A stretch of DNA of 64,000 nt from Pseudomonas sp. S35 (GTDB taxonomy: Bacteria; Pseudomonadota; Gammaproteobacteria; Pseudomonadales; Pseudomonadaceae), in contig NZ_CP019431.1 in the NCBI RefSeq assembly GCF_009866765.1, positions 3,906,001-3,970,000 of the forward strand, given 5' to 3'. Below are positions 27,243-40,172 of the stretch, piece after piece. The notes under the pieces were generated by a model. The model was not told the origin of the DNA. It saw only the letters and a program-made list of their open reading frames with translations, and did not search any database. A program made the translations under genes and the position numbers. The stretch's first letter is position 1, and every line of letters begins with the position of its first letter.

Positions 27243-27270
27243 GCATCGGGGGCAAGCCCCCGATGCTTTT
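27243..27270. terminator. Perfect 11-bp palindrome between yqjG and cysG
   Basis: GCATCGGGGGC and GCCCCCGATGC are separated by two A residues and followed by TTTT. The CGGGGGCAAGCCCCCG core is shared with the REP arms at 37.1 and 54.9 kb. It lies between convergent genes and probably ends yqjG transcription. Confidence 0.75.
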
Positions 27271-27275
27271 ACGGC

Positions 27276-28670
27276 TCAAACCTGAGACTGGGCGCCTTCA
27301 AACCATTTCAACTTCTCACGCAACACCACCACCTCACCCACGATCACCAGTGTCGGCGCATGCACTTCATGCTCCGCCACCATGCGCGGCAAGTCGGCCA
27401 GGGTGCCCGTGAACACGCGCTGGTTAGAGGTGGTGCCCTGCTGGATCAGCGCCGCCGGGGTATCAGCGGCGCGACCATGCTTGATCAACTGTTCGCAGAT
27501 GATCGGCAAGCCAACCAAGCCCATGTAGAACACCAGGGTTTGCGACGGGCCTACCAGGTCATGCCAAGGCAGGTCCGACGTCCCGTCCTTCAAGTGCCCG
27601 GTGATAAAGCGTACCGATTGCGCATAGTCGCGGTGGGTCAGCGGAATCCCGGCGTATGCCGCGCAACCACTGGCCGCCGTAATCCCTGGCACTACCTGGA
27701 ACGGGATGCCGTGGGCCGCCAGCTCCTCGATTTCTTCGCCTCCACGCCCAAAGATGAACGGATCGCCACCCTTCAGACGCAGCACGCGTTTGCCCTGCTT
27801 GGCCAAGTCCACCAACTGCTGGTTGATCTTGTCCTGCGGCACGGCATGGTCGGCGCGACGCTTGCCGACGTAGACACGCTCGGCATCACGGCGGCACAGC
27901 TCAAGGATTGCGGGCGCCACCAAGCGGTCGTACAGCACCACATCGGCTTGCTGCATCAGACGCAGCGCGCGGAAGGTCAACAAGTCCGGATCACCCGGAC
28001 CGGCACCCACCAGATACACCTCGCCCGGCGCGTACGGCGGTGCACCGTTAACCTTTTCGACCAACAGACGCTCGGCTTCGTCGCCCTGCCCGGCCAACTG
28101 GCGGTCGGCAATCGGGCCTTGGAACACTTCTTCCCAGAACGCACGGCGCTGCTGCACGTCCGGGTACAAGCCTTTGACCTGGGCACGAAAGCGCGCTGCC
28201 AACCCGGCCAGTTGGCCATAAGTCGATGGAATCCAGGTTTCCAGCTTGGCGCGGATCAAGCGTGCCAACACCGGCGCATCGCCGCCGCTGGACACCGCAA
28301 TCACCAACGGCGAACGGTCGACAATCGCCGGGAAGATCACGCTGCACAAGGCCGGCGCGTCCACCACATTGACCGGTACACAGCGACGCTTGGCATCACT
28401 GGACACCTGCGCATTCAGTGGCTCGTCGTCAGTGGCGGCGATGATCAGGGTGCAACCGTCAAGGTCGGCCTCCTGATACCCGCGTAACATCAGTTCCCCG
28501 CCACTGCCCAGCACCAGCTCACGCAGTTGGTCTTCGATCTGGGGAGCAACCACCCGCAGCACTGCGCCGGCGTCAGCCAGCAGCCGGGATTTGCGCAAGG
28601 CAATCTCCCCACCACCGACGACCAACACACGGCTGCCGCGCAGGTTATGAAACAGCGGCAGAAATTCCAT
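27276..28670 (-). CDS. cysG: Sirohaem synthase (multifunctional)
   Basis: CysG makes sirohaem for sulphite and nitrite reductases. Residues 1 to about 200 are the NAD-dependent dehydrogenase/ferrochelatase half, starting with [21 protein letters not shown]. Residues from about 215 to the end are the SAM-dependent uroporphyrinogen III methyltransferase, with [31 protein letters not shown], and [22 protein letters not shown]. The 464-residue length fits a fused CysG. The ATG directly abuts the serS stop codon. Confidence 0.97.
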   Translation of the reverse strand: MEFLPLFHNLRGSRVLVVGGGEIALRKSRLLADAGAVLRVVAPQIEDQLRELVLGSGGELMLRGYQEADLDGCTLIIAATDDEPLNAQVSSDAKRRCVPVNVVDAPALCSVIFPAIVDRSPLVIAVSSGGDAPVLARLIRAKLETWIPSTYGQLAGLAARFRAQVKGLYPDVQQRRAFWEEVFQGPIADRQLAGQGDEAERLLVEKVNGAPPYAPGEVYLVGAGPGDPDLLTFRALRLMQQADVVLYDRLVAPAILELCRRDAERVYVGKRRADHAVPQDKINQQLVDLAKQGKRVLRLKGGDPFIFGRGGEEIEELAAHGIPFQVVPGITAASGCAAYAGIPLTHRDYAQSVRFITGHLKDGTSDLPWHDLVGPSQTLVFYMGLVGLPIICEQLIKHGRAADTPAALIQQGTTSNQRVFTGTLADLPRMVAEHEVHAPTLVIVGEVVVLREKLKWFEGAQSQV

Positions 28671-30338
<1,668 letters not shown>

Positions 30339-30342
<4 letters not shown>

Positions 30343-31664
30343 GATTTTCTCCGCTGCCTGGGACTTAAACGATCGAGTGCAGCCAAGTGATTGAGCTTTT
30401 CACCGATCTTCAGCTCCAGGCCACGAGGCACCGGCTGGTAGAGCGCCAGCGGCTCAAGCTCATCAGGGAAATAGTCCTCACCAGCGGCGTAGGCATCCGG
30501 CTCATCGTGGGCATAGCGGTATTCATCGCCGTAGCCGAGTTGCTTCATCAGCTTGGTCGGGGCGTTGCGCAGGTGCAACGGGACTTCGAGGGAACCGTAC
30601 TCGGCAGCGGCACGCAGCGCCGACTTGAAGCCCATGTACACCGCATTGCTTTTCGGCGCACAGGCCAGGTAGGTGATGGCCTGGGCCACCGCCAACTCGC
30701 CTTCCGGGCTGCCGAGGCGCTCCTGCACGTCCCAAGCAGCCAGGCACAGGCTCAAGGCACGCGGGTCGGCATTGCCGATGTCCTCGCTGGCCATGCGCAC
30801 CACGCGACGCGCCAGGTACAGCGGGTCGCAGCCGCCATCGATCATGCGCGCAAACCAGTACAACGCGCCGTCCGGGTTGGAGCCGCGCACCGATTTGTGC
30901 AGCGCCGAGATCTGGTCGTAAAACGCTTCGCCGCCCTTGTCGAAGCGCCGGCGCGTGTCGCCGAGCAGGCTTTGCAACAGGTCGACGCCAATCTCGCTGC
31001 CGTCTTCAGCCAGGTCGGAGGCATTCTCCAGCAAGTTGAGAAAACGTCGCCCGTCACCATCGGCAGCGGTGAGCAGGATCTTGAAGCCTTCGTCGCTGAC
31101 ACTCAGCTGGCGCTTGCCCAGGCCCTTGTCTTCGCTCAAGGCACGGTGCAGCAGCTTTTGCATCGCCGCCTCGTCGAGACTCTTAAGCACATACACGCGG
31201 GCCCGCGAGAGCAACGCGTTGTTCAATTCGAACGAGGGGTTTTCGGTGGTGGCGCCAATAAAGATCAGCGTGCCGTCTTCGACATACGGCAGGAACGCAT
31301 CCTGCTGCGACTTGTTGAAGCGATGCACTTCGTCGACAAACAGGATGGTGCGCTTGCCGTATTGCCCGGCCTGCTGCTTGGCGACGTCCACCGCCTGGCG
31401 GATCTCCTTGACCCCGGCCAGTACCGCCGAGACCGTTTCAAAGTGCGCATCCGAGACTTTCGCCAGCAGCCGCGCCAGGGTGGTTTTGCCCACGCCCGGC
31501 GGCCCCCAGAAAATCATCGAGTGCAGCGCACCCTGCTCCAAGGCTTCGCGCAAAGGCTTGCCACGAGCGAGCAGGTGTTCCTGACCGACATACTCATCCA
31601 GGTTGGTCGAACGCAAGCGCGCGGCCAGGGGCTGGGCAATCGGATCACTTCGAAACAGGTCCAT
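30339..31664 (-). CDS. rarA: Replication-associated recombination protein RarA (MgsA)
   Basis: The 441-residue AAA+ ATPase has Walker [10 protein letters not shown] at 54-62, Walker B with DE at 111-112 followed by VHRFN, and sensor 1 in [11 protein letters not shown] RarA C-terminal region follows with [20 protein letters not shown] and a [14 protein letters not shown] motif. RarA acts at stalled or broken replication forks and interacts with SSB. It is 23 bp downstream of lolA on the same strand and overlaps crcB. Confidence 0.96.
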
Positions 31665-31687
31665 GGGCAGCGTTTGAAACCTCTATA

Positions 31688-32311
31688 TTATTCCTGGATC
31701 ACATCGGCACCCTTGGGGATGTCGAACTTGAACCTGGACGCCGGTACCGGCTGGTTGGCCTTGACCCCGGAGAACAGGATATCGGTGCGCTGGCCAACAC
31801 TGTCGACCAGGCGCATGTTATTGATCACACCGTTGCCGAACGACAGGCTCAGGGTATCGAACAGCGTGTCCTTGGATTTGGGCTTGAGGGTGAATTCGAT
31901 CACGTTGCTGGTTTGCTTGGAGGTGATGTCGAAACTGTCGTTGATTTTCGACACGTCGCCCGACAGCAACAGCGCTGGGGTCTGGTTCAGGCGCGGGTCC
32001 AGCTTCTTGATGGTCGCCTGCTCCAGGTCCGGGTCCCACAGGGTAACTTTCTGGCCATCGGAAACGATGGTCTGCTCGGCCTTCCCTTCAGTGTGCCAGT
32101 AGAACAATCCGGGGCGCTGCACGGCCATTTCACCAGCAGTTTCCTGCAGCTGGGTACCGCCGGCATCCAGCGTCAGTTGGGAGAAACGTGCGGTCAGGGT
32201 CTGGGATTTGTCCAGCAGGTTCTTCAGGCTGGCGACGGAGGCCGGGTCAGCGTGAGCCGAAACAGCGGTCAGGGCCAGTGCCGGCAACAACAGCATGCGG
32301 ATAAAGCGCAT
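31688..32311 (-). CDS. lolA: Outer-membrane lipoprotein carrier LolA
   Basis: LolA ferries lipoproteins across the periplasm from LolCDE to LolB. The 207-residue precursor has a Sec signal peptide ([15 protein letters not shown], cleavage near residue 21). The mature part has [19 protein letters not shown] and [19 protein letters not shown], both family features. I chose the second ATG (32311), which has GAGG at suitable spacing; an ATG four codons earlier does not. It lies 54 bp downstream of ftsK. Confidence 0.95.
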   Translation of the reverse strand: MRFIRMLLLPALALTAVSAHADPASVASLKNLLDKSQTLTARFSQLTLDAGGTQLQETAGEMAVQRPGLFYWHTEGKAEQTIVSDGQKVTLWDPDLEQATIKKLDPRLNQTPALLLSGDVSKINDSFDITSKQTSNVIEFTLKPKSKDTLFDTLSLSFGNGVINNMRLVDSVGQRTDILFSGVKANQPVPASRFKFDIPKGADVIQE

Positions 32312-32365
32312 GGGAGTCCTCATTGAGTAGTCAGGGCGCGCCGCGTGCTGCCACGCGGCACGGAG

Positions 32366-34774
32366 TCAGTCGCGCATCTGCCCAGGGGCAATCACTTCAC
32401 GCGAGCCGTTGGTGTTCATTGCGGTGACGACGCCGGCATTTTCCATGGCTTCGATCATGCGAGCGGCGCGGTTGTAGCCGATCTTGAGCTTGCGTTGCAC
32501 CGCAGAAATCGAGGCGCGACGGCTTTCCAGAACAAACGCCACGGCTTCGTCGTACAGCGCGTCGGTTTCGGCATCGTCGTCGCCACCGCTGCTGCCACCG
32601 TCGAAACCACTGCCAGCCTCTTCAACACCGGCGAGGATGTCATCGTTGTACTCAGGTGCGCCGCGCAGTTTCCAGGCTTCCACCACACGGTGTACTTCAT
32701 CATCGGAAACAAAGGCGCCGTGTACACGGATCGGCAGGCTCGTGCCCGGCGGCATGTAGAGCATGTCACCGTGGCCCAGCAGTTGCTCCGCGCCGCCCTG
32801 GTCAATGATGGTCCGCGAATCGATCTTGCTCGACACCTGGAACGCCATACGCGTCGGGATGTTGGCCTTGATCAGGCCGGTAATCACATCCACCGACGGA
32901 CGCTGGGTGGCGAGGATCAGGTGGATACCGGCCGCACGGGCCTTTTGGGCGATACGCGCGATCAGTTCTTCAACTTTCTTGCCGACGATCATCATCATGT
33001 CGGCGAATTCGTCAACCACCACCACAATGGTCGGCAACTTGCTCAGCAGTGGCGCTTCGTCGTGGATGCTTTCGCGCTTGTACAGCGGGTCGCTCAACGG
33101 CGTACCGGCGTCCTGGGCTTCCTTGACCTTGGCGTTGAAGCCGGACAGGTTGCGCACGCCCATCTTCGCCATCAGCTTGTAGCGGCGTTCCATCTCGGCA
33201 ACGCTCCAGCGCAAGGCGTTGGCGGCGTCCTTCATGTCGGTGACCACCGGGCACAGCAGATGCGGGATGCCTTCGTAGATCGACAACTCGAGCATCTTCG
33301 GGTCGATCATGATCAGCTTGGCGTCTTCCGGGCCAGACTTGAACAAGATCGACAGGATCATCGCGTTCACACCCACCGACTTACCGGAACCGGTGGTACC
33401 GGCCACCAGCAGGTGAGGCATTTTTGCCAGGTCAGTAATGACTGGCTTGCCGCCGATGTCATGGCCCAGGGCCAGGGTGACCGGGGATTTGAAGTTGTCG
33501 TACTCCGGCGTCGACAGCACTTCAGAGAAGCGCACGATCTGGCGGTCTTCGTTGGGAATTTCGATACCCACGGTGGTCTTGCCGGGAATCACTTCCACCA
33601 CGCGCACGCTGGTTACGGCCAGGGAGCGCGCCAAGTCCTTGGCCAGGTTGGAGATGCGGCTGACTTTGACACCGGCGGCCGGCTGGATTTCATAACGGGT
33701 AATCACCGGGCCAGGATGGATCGAGTCCACCGACACTTCGACGCCGAATTCCTTGAGCTTGATTTCCAGCAGGTGGCCGACGGCCGCCAGGGATTCCGGT
33801 GAATAGTTGAGTTGTTTCTTTTCGGCCGGGTCGAGAATCGAGATCGGCGGCAAGGTACCTTCGACGGCGCTGTCGACAAACAATGGCGCCTGTTTCTCTT
33901 TCTGCACGCGATGGCTTGGCTCGGGGGCCTTGGGCGGCGCGGGAGCGATCACCGGCGGTACCTGCTTCTCGCGGTCGGACATGTGCTTGCTCAGGGCCTG
34001 TTCGCGCTCGATCAAGCGCTCCTTGACCTTGGCCTGCTCACGACGGTCAGGTGTGCTTGGAGCGACGACTTCGTTGACGCGGGTGTCCACCTCGCGGAGC
34101 TGGGCCACCATGCGTTTGCGGTCGACGCGGGCGGACCACCAACGGTTGGCGGCGCCCTGGAACAACTCAAGCAAATCGAGGGTGATCTTACCGGTCACGT
34201 CCATCACCTTGAACCACGAGAGGTCGGTGAACACGGTGAGGCCGAACAGGAACAGCGCAATGAACATCAGCGTGCTGCCCTGGATATTCAGAGTCTTGCG
34301 CGCCAGATCGCCAAGGCTTTCACCCAGCGCCCCGCCTGCGCCAGCTGGCAGGCCGGTGGGGGCGTGAAAGTGGATATGGGCCAGGGCCGCACCGGAGAGG
34401 ACTAGAAACACCAGGCCGATCAGACGCCAGGAAAACAGCCATCCGCTCCACTGCCACGGCTCGTGACGCTGGCGGAAAATCTGCCAGGTCTTGATCGCCA
34501 GCAACAACGGGAAGATATAAGCGAAGTAGCCCAGCACCATGAACAGGATATCAGCGCTGTAGGAGCCGACCGGGCCGCCGAAGTTTTGCACATCGTCGAT
34601 CTTGCTGTTATGGCTCCAGCCCGGATCGTCCTTGCCATAGGTCAGCAAGGCCATTATCAGGAACAGGCACAGTGCGCCGATAGCGATCAGCGCACCTTCC
34701 TTGAGTCGATAATGCAGGTGCTGGCGCCAAGCCGGCACGACTGCTGCTTTAGGTGTTGCGGCGGATTTCTTCAA
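32366..34774 (-). CDS. ftsK: DNA translocase FtsK
   Basis: The 802-residue protein has four or five N-terminal membrane helices (to about residue 190), a charged linker of about 150 residues, and the motor. The motor includes a RecA-like domain with Walker A ([10 protein letters not shown] near 455-465) and Walker B ([10 protein letters not shown]). A winged-helix gamma domain at the C-terminus has [21 protein letters not shown]. FtsK moves chromosome dimers to the dif site at the septum and activates XerCD. It is first of the leftward block ftsK-lolA-rarA-crcB-serS-cysG. Confidence 0.98.
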   Translation of the reverse strand: MKKSAATPKAAVVPAWRQHLHYRLKEGALIAIGALCLFLIMALLTYGKDDPGWSHNSKIDDVQNFGGPVGSYSADILFMVLGYFAYIFPLLLAIKTWQIFRQRHEPWQWSGWLFSWRLIGLVFLVLSGAALAHIHFHAPTGLPAGAGGALGESLGDLARKTLNIQGSTLMFIALFLFGLTVFTDLSWFKVMDVTGKITLDLLELFQGAANRWWSARVDRKRMVAQLREVDTRVNEVVAPSTPDRREQAKVKERLIEREQALSKHMSDREKQVPPVIAPAPPKAPEPSHRVQKEKQAPLFVDSAVEGTLPPISILDPAEKKQLNYSPESLAAVGHLLEIKLKEFGVEVSVDSIHPGPVITRYEIQPAAGVKVSRISNLAKDLARSLAVTSVRVVEVIPGKTTVGIEIPNEDRQIVRFSEVLSTPEYDNFKSPVTLALGHDIGGKPVITDLAKMPHLLVAGTTGSGKSVGVNAMILSILFKSGPEDAKLIMIDPKMLELSIYEGIPHLLCPVVTDMKDAANALRWSVAEMERRYKLMAKMGVRNLSGFNAKVKEAQDAGTPLSDPLYKRESIHDEAPLLSKLPTIVVVVDEFADMMMIVGKKVEELIARIAQKARAAGIHLILATQRPSVDVITGLIKANIPTRMAFQVSSKIDSRTIIDQGGAEQLLGHGDMLYMPPGTSLPIRVHGAFVSDDEVHRVVEAWKLRGAPEYNDDILAGVEEAGSGFDGGSSGGDDDAETDALYDEAVAFVLESRRASISAVQRKLKIGYNRAARMIEAMENAGVVTAMNTNGSREVIAPGQMRD

Positions 34775-35270
34775 AACGGGTCTTTTCCTGCGCCTTTAGC
34801 GCGTCCATCTGTTGAATGACTGCAAATACTGCCCAATCCGAGCAGCTGAAAAATGAACGAGTGTCGCTGAATCTACTGTGTAACATCGGGCGAGCACTTG
34901 GTGAATGACTTAAGCGCCACGGTGGCCGCATTGTACGGGTTTGCGCCCCTGATGCCACGCCCCCGCATCTCACCCAGCAGCATAGCCAATTGGAGCATCA
35001 CAAGATGTTCAATTTGAGCATGCATTGTCTTTGCTGACAAAGGCTTATGAGCTGTTTTTACCAATCCGGGCCAGCTTGGCAAATGGCCTGCATGCGCCAG
35101 ACCCGATTACGACCACGTTCCAGGCATAGAGTTGCAGAAACACCCTTTCACGCTAATCACCCCCAACAGCCGATTCGAGCTGGCCCGATGGCGCCGCGTC
35201 GACAATAATCAACACGCTTGGGGCAGGCGCAATCCTGCCACTCCCCTCCCCTTCCGTAAGCCTGGATGCC
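34775..35270. other. 496-bp gap between divergent ftsK and aat
   Basis: No recognisable gene fills this stretch. In P. aeruginosa PAO1, as I recall, trxB1 lies between ftsK and aat; nothing like it is present here. A minus-strand frame at 34873-35082 is the only coding candidate and is listed separately. Promoters for ftsK and aat must lie here, but I cannot place them with confidence. Confidence 0.6.
34873..35082 (-). CDS. Possible small protein of up to 69 residues
   Basis: The frame gives up to 69 residues. The likelier start is an internal ATG at 35024-35026 (50 residues, starting MHAQIEHL). The product is helix-like and basic, with LVMLQLAMLLGEMRGRG, and has no signal peptide. Ribosome sites are weak at both starts. 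Codon choice is mixed, so this may be chance. I do not recognise it. Confidence 0.3.
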   Translation of the reverse strand: MPSWPGLVKTAHKPLSAKTMHAQIEHLVMLQLAMLLGEMRGRGIRGANPYNAATVALKSFTKCSPDVTQ

Positions 35271-35951
35271 ATGCTGACTTGGTTACAACGCGACTCCTTG
35301 ACCTTCCCCCCGCTGGCCAAAGCCATGCGCGAACCCAATGGCCTGCTCGCCGCCGGTGGCGACCTGTCGGCCGAGCGCCTGGTGCAAGCCTACCGCCACG
35401 GCTGCTTTCCCTGGTTCTCGCAGGGCCAGCCAATCCTCTGGTGGTCACCAGACCCACGCACAGTCATCTTCCCTGGCGAACTGCATATCTCTCGCAGCCT
35501 GGGCAAACTGTTGCGCCAGCAGCGCTACAGCGTGACCTTCGACCAGGACTTCGCCGCCGTTATCCAGGCCTGCGCCGCGCCGCGCGCCTATGCCGATGGC
35601 ACCTGGATCACCGAGGGCATCCAAAGCGCCTACCAAGAGCTGCACCAGCGCGGCCACGCCCACTCGGTAGAGGTGTGGGATGGCGGCAAGCTGGTGGGCG
35701 GCCTGTATGGCCTGGCGATGGGCCAGCTGTTTTTTGGCGAATCCATGTTCAGCCGTGCCGACAACGCCTCGAAATTCGGTTTCGCAACACTGACCCGGCA
35801 ACTACAGGCCTGGGGCTTTGTGCTGATCGACTGTCAGATGCCCAACGACCACCTGCACAGCCTGGGTGCTCGCGCCATTCCCCGCAGTGAGTTTGCCGAA
35901 TTCCTACACAACCACCTCGACCAACCCAACACCGGGCCTTGGGTTTCTTAG
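35271..35951 (+). CDS. aat: Leucyl/phenylalanyl-tRNA-protein transferase
   Basis: Aat adds Leu or Phe to proteins with N-terminal Lys or Arg, producing N-degrons. The 226-residue sequence has [22 protein letters not shown], the [10 protein letters not shown] motif, and [21 protein letters not shown], followed by the acetyltransferase-like core [17 protein letters not shown]. It is 56 bp upstream of bpt and shares its direction, so the two N-end rule transferases are likely co-transcribed. Confidence 0.97.
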   Translation: MLTWLQRDSLTFPPLAKAMREPNGLLAAGGDLSAERLVQAYRHGCFPWFSQGQPILWWSPDPRTVIFPGELHISRSLGKLLRQQRYSVTFDQDFAAVIQACAAPRAYADGTWITEGIQSAYQELHQRGHAHSVEVWDGGKLVGGLYGLAMGQLFFGESMFSRADNASKFGFATLTRQLQAWGFVLIDCQMPNDHLHSLGARAIPRSEFAEFLHNHLDQPNTGPWVS

Positions 35952-36007
35952 GCGACATCCGCGCACCTGGCTTACACTTATTTCAAAGCTTATCCCGAGG
36001 GTTGATC

Positions 36008-36715
36008 ATGACCGAGTTGGCGCGTTTGAAGTTTTATGCCACTCAAGCCCACTCTTGCAGCTATCTGCCGGACGAGCAGGCCACCACACTGTTCCTCGAC
36101 CCCAGCCAGCCGATGGACGTGCACGTGTATGCCGACCTTTCGGAAATGGGCTTTCGGCGCAGCGGCGACCATCTGTACCGGCCCCATTGCCAGAACTGTA
36201 ATGCCTGCGTGCCGGCACGCCTGCCCGTGGCGCAGTTCCTGCCGGACCGCAACCAGAAGCGCATCCTCAAGCGCAACGCCGACCTGACGGTGACATCGAG
36301 CAAGCCTCGGTTTACCGAGGAATATTTCGACCTGTACCAACGCTATATCGAGCAACGGCACGCCGACGGCGACATGTTCCCGCCGAGCCGTGACCAGTTC
36401 TCCACGTTCCTGGTACGCGACCTGCCTTTCTCACGCTTCTATGAATTTCGCGCGCAGGGCCGCCTGCTGGCTGTCGCCGTGACCGACTTGCTGCCTAACG
36501 GCCTGTCGGCGGTCTACACCTTCTACGAGCCGACCGAGGAACGCCGCAGCCTCGGGCGCTTTGCGATCCTCTGGCAAATCGGCGAAGCACTGCGCCAGGA
36601 ACTGGAAGCGGTCTACCTCGGATACTGGATCAAGAACTGCAAAAAGATGAGCTACAAGACCCAATATCGCCCCATTGAGCTGCTAATTAATCAAAGATGG
36701 GTCACGCTTAACTAG
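36008..36715 (+). CDS. bpt: Aspartate/glutamate leucyltransferase (Bpt, ATE1-like)
   Basis: The 235-residue protein is of the bacterial ATE family, with the N-terminal Cys cluster (HSCSYLP and later CQNCNACVP) and the catalytic domain with [14 protein letters not shown]. Bpt enzymes transfer Leu to N-terminal Asp or Glu, unlike eukaryotic Ate1, which transfers Arg. Pseudomonas genes are often labelled arginyltransferase. I chose the ATG at 36008; the open frame before it lacks family similarity. It follows aat directly. Confidence 0.94.
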
Positions 36716-36815
36716 AACCCCTTGGCTTAAACACCCTTTTTCGGGCACAATGCACGCCGCTTTTGCCTGGCGCAGTTGCACCGGGCCATTCACTGGATAC
36801 CGAGGGCTTTACTGC

Positions 36816-37034
36816 ATGTCGAAAGAAGACAGCTTCGAAATGGAAGGCACTGTCGTCGACACCCTGCCCAACACCATGTTTCGTGTGGAGTTGGAAAATG
36901 GGCACGTCGTAACCGCGCATATCTCCGGCAAGATGCGCAAGAACTACATTCGTATTCTTACCGGTGACAAAGTGCGCGTCGAGCTGACGCCCTATGACTT
37001 GAGCAAAGGGCGCATCACTTACCGCGCTCGCTAA
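36816..37034 (+). CDS. infA: Translation initiation factor IF-1
   Basis: The 72-residue protein is the standard S1/OB-fold IF-1: [26 protein letters not shown], and [18 protein letters not shown]. It binds the ribosomal A site during initiation. It lies between the N-degron transferases and clpA and is closed by a strong terminator. Confidence 0.98.
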
Positions 37035-37045
37035 GCAAGTCAATA

Positions 37046-37076
37046 CAAAACGCCCGGTTATGCCGGGCGTTTTTGT
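37046..37076 (+). terminator. Terminator after infA
   Basis: ACGCCCGG pairs with CCGGGCGT around a TTATG loop and is followed by TTTTT. Confidence 0.9.
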
Positions 37077-37108
37077 GTGCGCGGGACTCATTAAACACCG
37101 GAGGGGCC

Positions 37109-37200
37109 TGTGGGAGGGGCTTGCCCCGATAGCGGTCGCCCAGCAATAAATTAGTTGCCTGGCACACTGTTATCGGGGGCAAGCCCCCCTCTCACATTGG
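37109..37200. repeat. REPIN-like pair of inverted REP sequences
   Basis: The left arm (37109-37132) reads TGTGGGAGGGGCTTGCCCCG and the right arm (about 37170-37200) is its imperfect inverse, with CGGGGGCAAGCCCCC and CTCACA. The spacer is about 38 bp. This is the structure of REP doublets (REPINs) known from P. fluorescens. It lies in the gap between convergent infA and clpA. Confidence 0.85.
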
Positions 37201-37237
37201 ATCTGCATTGTTTTGGAAAATGCATTTCAAGACAGCA

Positions 37238-37264
37238 AAAAGGCGCCTTTCGGCGCCTTTTGCG
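37238..37264. terminator. Terminator at the 3' end of clpA
   Basis: AAAAGGCGCC and GGCGCCTTTT form a 10-bp perfect stem with a TTTC loop. The A-run reads as a T-run on the minus strand, serving clpA. Confidence 0.85.
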
Positions 37265-37278
37265 TTATTGCAGAACGA

Positions 37279-39549
37279 TCAGGCCATTTCGGCGGTGGTT
37301 TCGAACTCGAAGGTCAGCTCGCCATCCTTCAGGTCGATATGCACCACACCACCATGATCGGAGAGTTCGCCGAACAGGATCTCTTCAGCCAATGGCCGCT
37401 TGATCTTGTCCTGGATCAGACGCGCCATTGGGCGAGCGCCCATTGCCGCATCGTAGCCACCCTCGGCGATCCAGCTGCGCGCCGCTTCCGTGACATCCAA
37501 CTGCACGCGCTTGTCTTCCAGCTGCGCCTGAAGCTCGGTAAGGAACTTGTCCACCACGCTCTTGATAACCTCATGGCTGAGGCGACCAAACTGGATAATG
37601 GTGTCCAGGCGGTTACGGAATTCCGGCGTGAAGCTCTTCTTGATCACTTCCATCGCATCAGACGAGTGATCCTGATGGGTAAAACCAATCGACGCTCGCG
37701 CGGCCGTTTCGGCACCGGCGTTGGTGGTCATGATCACGATCACATTGCGGAAATCCGCCTTGCGCCCGTTGTTGTCGGTCAAGGTGCCATGATCCATAAC
37801 CTGCAACAGCAAGTTGAAGACTTCCGGGTGAGCCTTCTCGATTTCATCGAGCAACAATACGCAATGCGGCTGCTTGGTGATCGCTTCGGTCAACAGACCG
37901 CCCTGATCGAAACCGACATAGCCCGGAGGCGCACCGATCAGACGCGACACGGTGTGACGCTCCATGTACTCGGACATGTCGAACCGCACCAACTCGATAC
38001 CCATCGCTTTGGCCAACTGCCGCGCTGCTTCGGTCTTGCCGACACCGGTAGGACCGGCGAACAGGAACGAACCGACCGGCTTGTCCGGCGATTTGAGCCC
38101 CGCACGCGACAGCTTGATCGCGGTAGACAAAGCATCAATGGCTGCATCCTGACCAAACACGGTGAGCTTGAGGTCACGCTCCAGGTTACGCAGCAGCTCC
38201 TTGTCGGAACTGTTGACGTGTTTTGGCGGAATGCGTGCGATCTTCGCCACGATGTCCTCGACCTGAGGAACATCGATGCGCTTCACACGTTTCTCGACCG
38301 GCTGCAGGCGCTGGTAGGCGCCCGCCTCGTCGATTACGTCGATGGCCTTGTCCGGCATGTGCCGGTCATTGATGTAGCGCGACGCCAACTCTGCAGCGGC
38401 ACGCAAGGCCTCGTCGGTGTACTCGATGCCATGATGCGCTTCGAAACGCCCCTTCAGACCACGCAGGATGCCTATGGTGTCTTCGACCGATGGCTCGGAT
38501 ACGTCGACTTTCTGGAAGCGACGCGCCAAGGCACGGTCTTTCTCGAAGATGCCCCGGAACTCCTGGAACGTGGTCGAACCAATGCAGCGAATATCACCCG
38601 ACGACAGCAGCGGCTTGAGCAGGTTAGAAGCATCCATCACCCCACCAGACGCCGCACCGGCACCAATGATGGTATGGATTTCATCGATGAACAAAATGGC
38701 CTGCGGGCGTTTTTTCAGCTCGCCGAGTAGCGCCTTGAAGCGCTTTTCGAAATCGCCACGGTACTTGGTCCCGGCGAGCAACGCGCCCAGATCAAGGGAG
38801 TAGACGACACTGTTGGCCAGCAGGTCTGGCACCTGGTTGTCGACGATGCGCTTGGCCAGGCCTTCGGCAATCGCGGTTTTACCCACGCCCGCTTCGCCCA
38901 CCAACAACGGATTGTTCTTGCGACGACGCGCAAGAATCTGCGCCACACGCTCGACCTCGAGCTCACGCCCCACCAGCGGATCGATCCGCCCTTGGCGCGC
39001 CAGCTCGTTAAGGTTGCTGGCATAAGCATCCAGCGGGTTGCTTGAAGAAGAAGACTCACCACCCTCCTCGTCCTGCATATCCTGCTCACCCTCGGAATGA
39101 TCGCCGTGCCCAGGCACCTTGGAGATACCGTGGGCGATGTAGTTAACGACATCAATACGGGCAACGCTCTGCTGCTTGAGCAGGAACACGGCCTGGCTTT
39201 CCTGTTCGCTGAAAATCGCCACAAGCACATTGGCGCCTGTGACTTCACGCTTACCGGAGCTCTGTACGTGGAAAACAGCACGCTGCAATACCCGCTGGAA
39301 GCCCAGGGTTGGCTGGGTTTCGCGGTCCTCGTCATGCACGGGGATCAGTGGCGTGGTGGAGTCGATAAACTCCTGCAGATCATGCTTGAGTTTGTCGAGG
39401 TTGGCGCCGCACGCACGCAAAACGGTGGCGGCAGCTTCGTTATCCAAAAGTGCCAGCAAAAGGTGTTCGACGGTCATGAATTCATGACGCTTCGAACGAG
39501 CCTCCTTGAAGGCAAGATTGAGGGTGACTTCGAGCTCGCGGTTTAACAT
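37279..39549 (-). CDS. clpA: ATP-dependent Clp protease ATP-binding subunit ClpA
   Basis: ClpA unfolds substrates and feeds them into ClpP. The 756-residue protein has the N-terminal double Clp-N domain to about 145, which binds ClpS. A first AAA+ module has Walker [10 protein letters not shown] near 215, and a second has GPTGVGKTE near 500. A ClpP-docking IGF loop (ASIGFTHQ) is near 620. It is 29 bp downstream of clpS on the same strand. It works with ClpS to degrade the substrates tagged by Aat and Bpt. Confidence 0.98.
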   Translation of the reverse strand: MLNRELEVTLNLAFKEARSKRHEFMTVEHLLLALLDNEAAATVLRACGANLDKLKHDLQEFIDSTTPLIPVHDEDRETQPTLGFQRVLQRAVFHVQSSGKREVTGANVLVAIFSEQESQAVFLLKQQSVARIDVVNYIAHGISKVPGHGDHSEGEQDMQDEEGGESSSSSNPLDAYASNLNELARQGRIDPLVGRELEVERVAQILARRRKNNPLLVGEAGVGKTAIAEGLAKRIVDNQVPDLLANSVVYSLDLGALLAGTKYRGDFEKRFKALLGELKKRPQAILFIDEIHTIIGAGAASGGVMDASNLLKPLLSSGDIRCIGSTTFQEFRGIFEKDRALARRFQKVDVSEPSVEDTIGILRGLKGRFEAHHGIEYTDEALRAAAELASRYINDRHMPDKAIDVIDEAGAYQRLQPVEKRVKRIDVPQVEDIVAKIARIPPKHVNSSDKELLRNLERDLKLTVFGQDAAIDALSTAIKLSRAGLKSPDKPVGSFLFAGPTGVGKTEAARQLAKAMGIELVRFDMSEYMERHTVSRLIGAPPGYVGFDQGGLLTEAITKQPHCVLLLDEIEKAHPEVFNLLLQVMDHGTLTDNNGRKADFRNVIVIMTTNAGAETAARASIGFTHQDHSSDAMEVIKKSFTPEFRNRLDTIIQFGRLSHEVIKSVVDKFLTELQAQLEDKRVQLDVTEAARSWIAEGGYDAAMGARPMARLIQDKIKRPLAEEILFGELSDHGGVVHIDLKDGELTFEFETTAEMA

Positions 39550-39578
39550 AGCTTCACCTCATACCCAAGTGGTCGGCG

Positions 39579-39947
39579 TTAACCGTCCTTCTCGATTTCA
39601 CAGAGTAGCGGATGCTGGCTTTCCCTGGCGTACTGGTTGACCTGCATGGCCTTTGTCTCGGCGATGTCACGGGTAAACACTCCACATACTGCCCGTCCTT
39701 CTGTGTGAACGGCCAGCATTACCTTGGTCGCCAACTCGCGGTTCAGGTTAAAAAACACCTCGAGCACTTCGACCACGAAATCCATCGGTGTGTAGTCATC
39801 ATTGAACAAAACCACCTTGTACATCGGCGGCGCCTGTAAAGCAGGCTTGGCCTCCTGAACAGCAATGCCTGCAGAACCGTCGTCATCGTGTTCGTGATCC
39901 GGTCGATCCTGATTGAATGTTAGTCGAATCTGGCTGATTGCATGCAT
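39579..39947 (-). CDS. clpS: ClpA adaptor ClpS
   Basis: ClpS delivers N-degron proteins to ClpAP. The 122-residue protein has a disordered N-terminal extension, then [23 protein letters not shown], the binding-pocket region, and [21 protein letters not shown]. The ATG at 39947 is about 225 bp from the divergent cspD start. It is the first gene of clpS-clpA. Confidence 0.97.
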   Translation of the reverse strand: MHAISQIRLTFNQDRPDHEHDDDGSAGIAVQEAKPALQAPPMYKVVLFNDDYTPMDFVVEVLEVFFNLNRELATKVMLAVHTEGRAVCGVFTRDIAETKAMQVNQYARESQHPLLCEIEKDG

Positions 39948-40172
39948 GGAAAGAAAGGTTCGTCAGTGGTTCAAATACAGTGGTGGGGGCGAGCTGTCAG
40001 AATTTCAACTCTGACCGACTGGTCGCCTTGACTATCGGCAAATCGGTGTTACAACCAATAGAACCCACAGTGGGTAAAAAAGGTCCGCGCAGTCAACCTT
40101 AATTTATTCGGGTTAGGACGGATAAACTGGATGATACTCCAGTGATGGAGTCTGGTGCAGAGGGAAATGGGT

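Noticed and set aside
30387..32102. A 571-codon frame opposite rarA and lolA
   Set aside because: It crosses two real genes on the other strand and has no recognisable motif.
37109..37200. A possible CRISPR-like repeat pair
   Set aside because: There are only two inverted arms, not several direct repeats with unique spacers.
37213..38730. A 505-codon frame opposite clpA
   Set aside because: It is antisense to a clearly conserved gene and shows only the residue pattern of GC-rich shadow translation.
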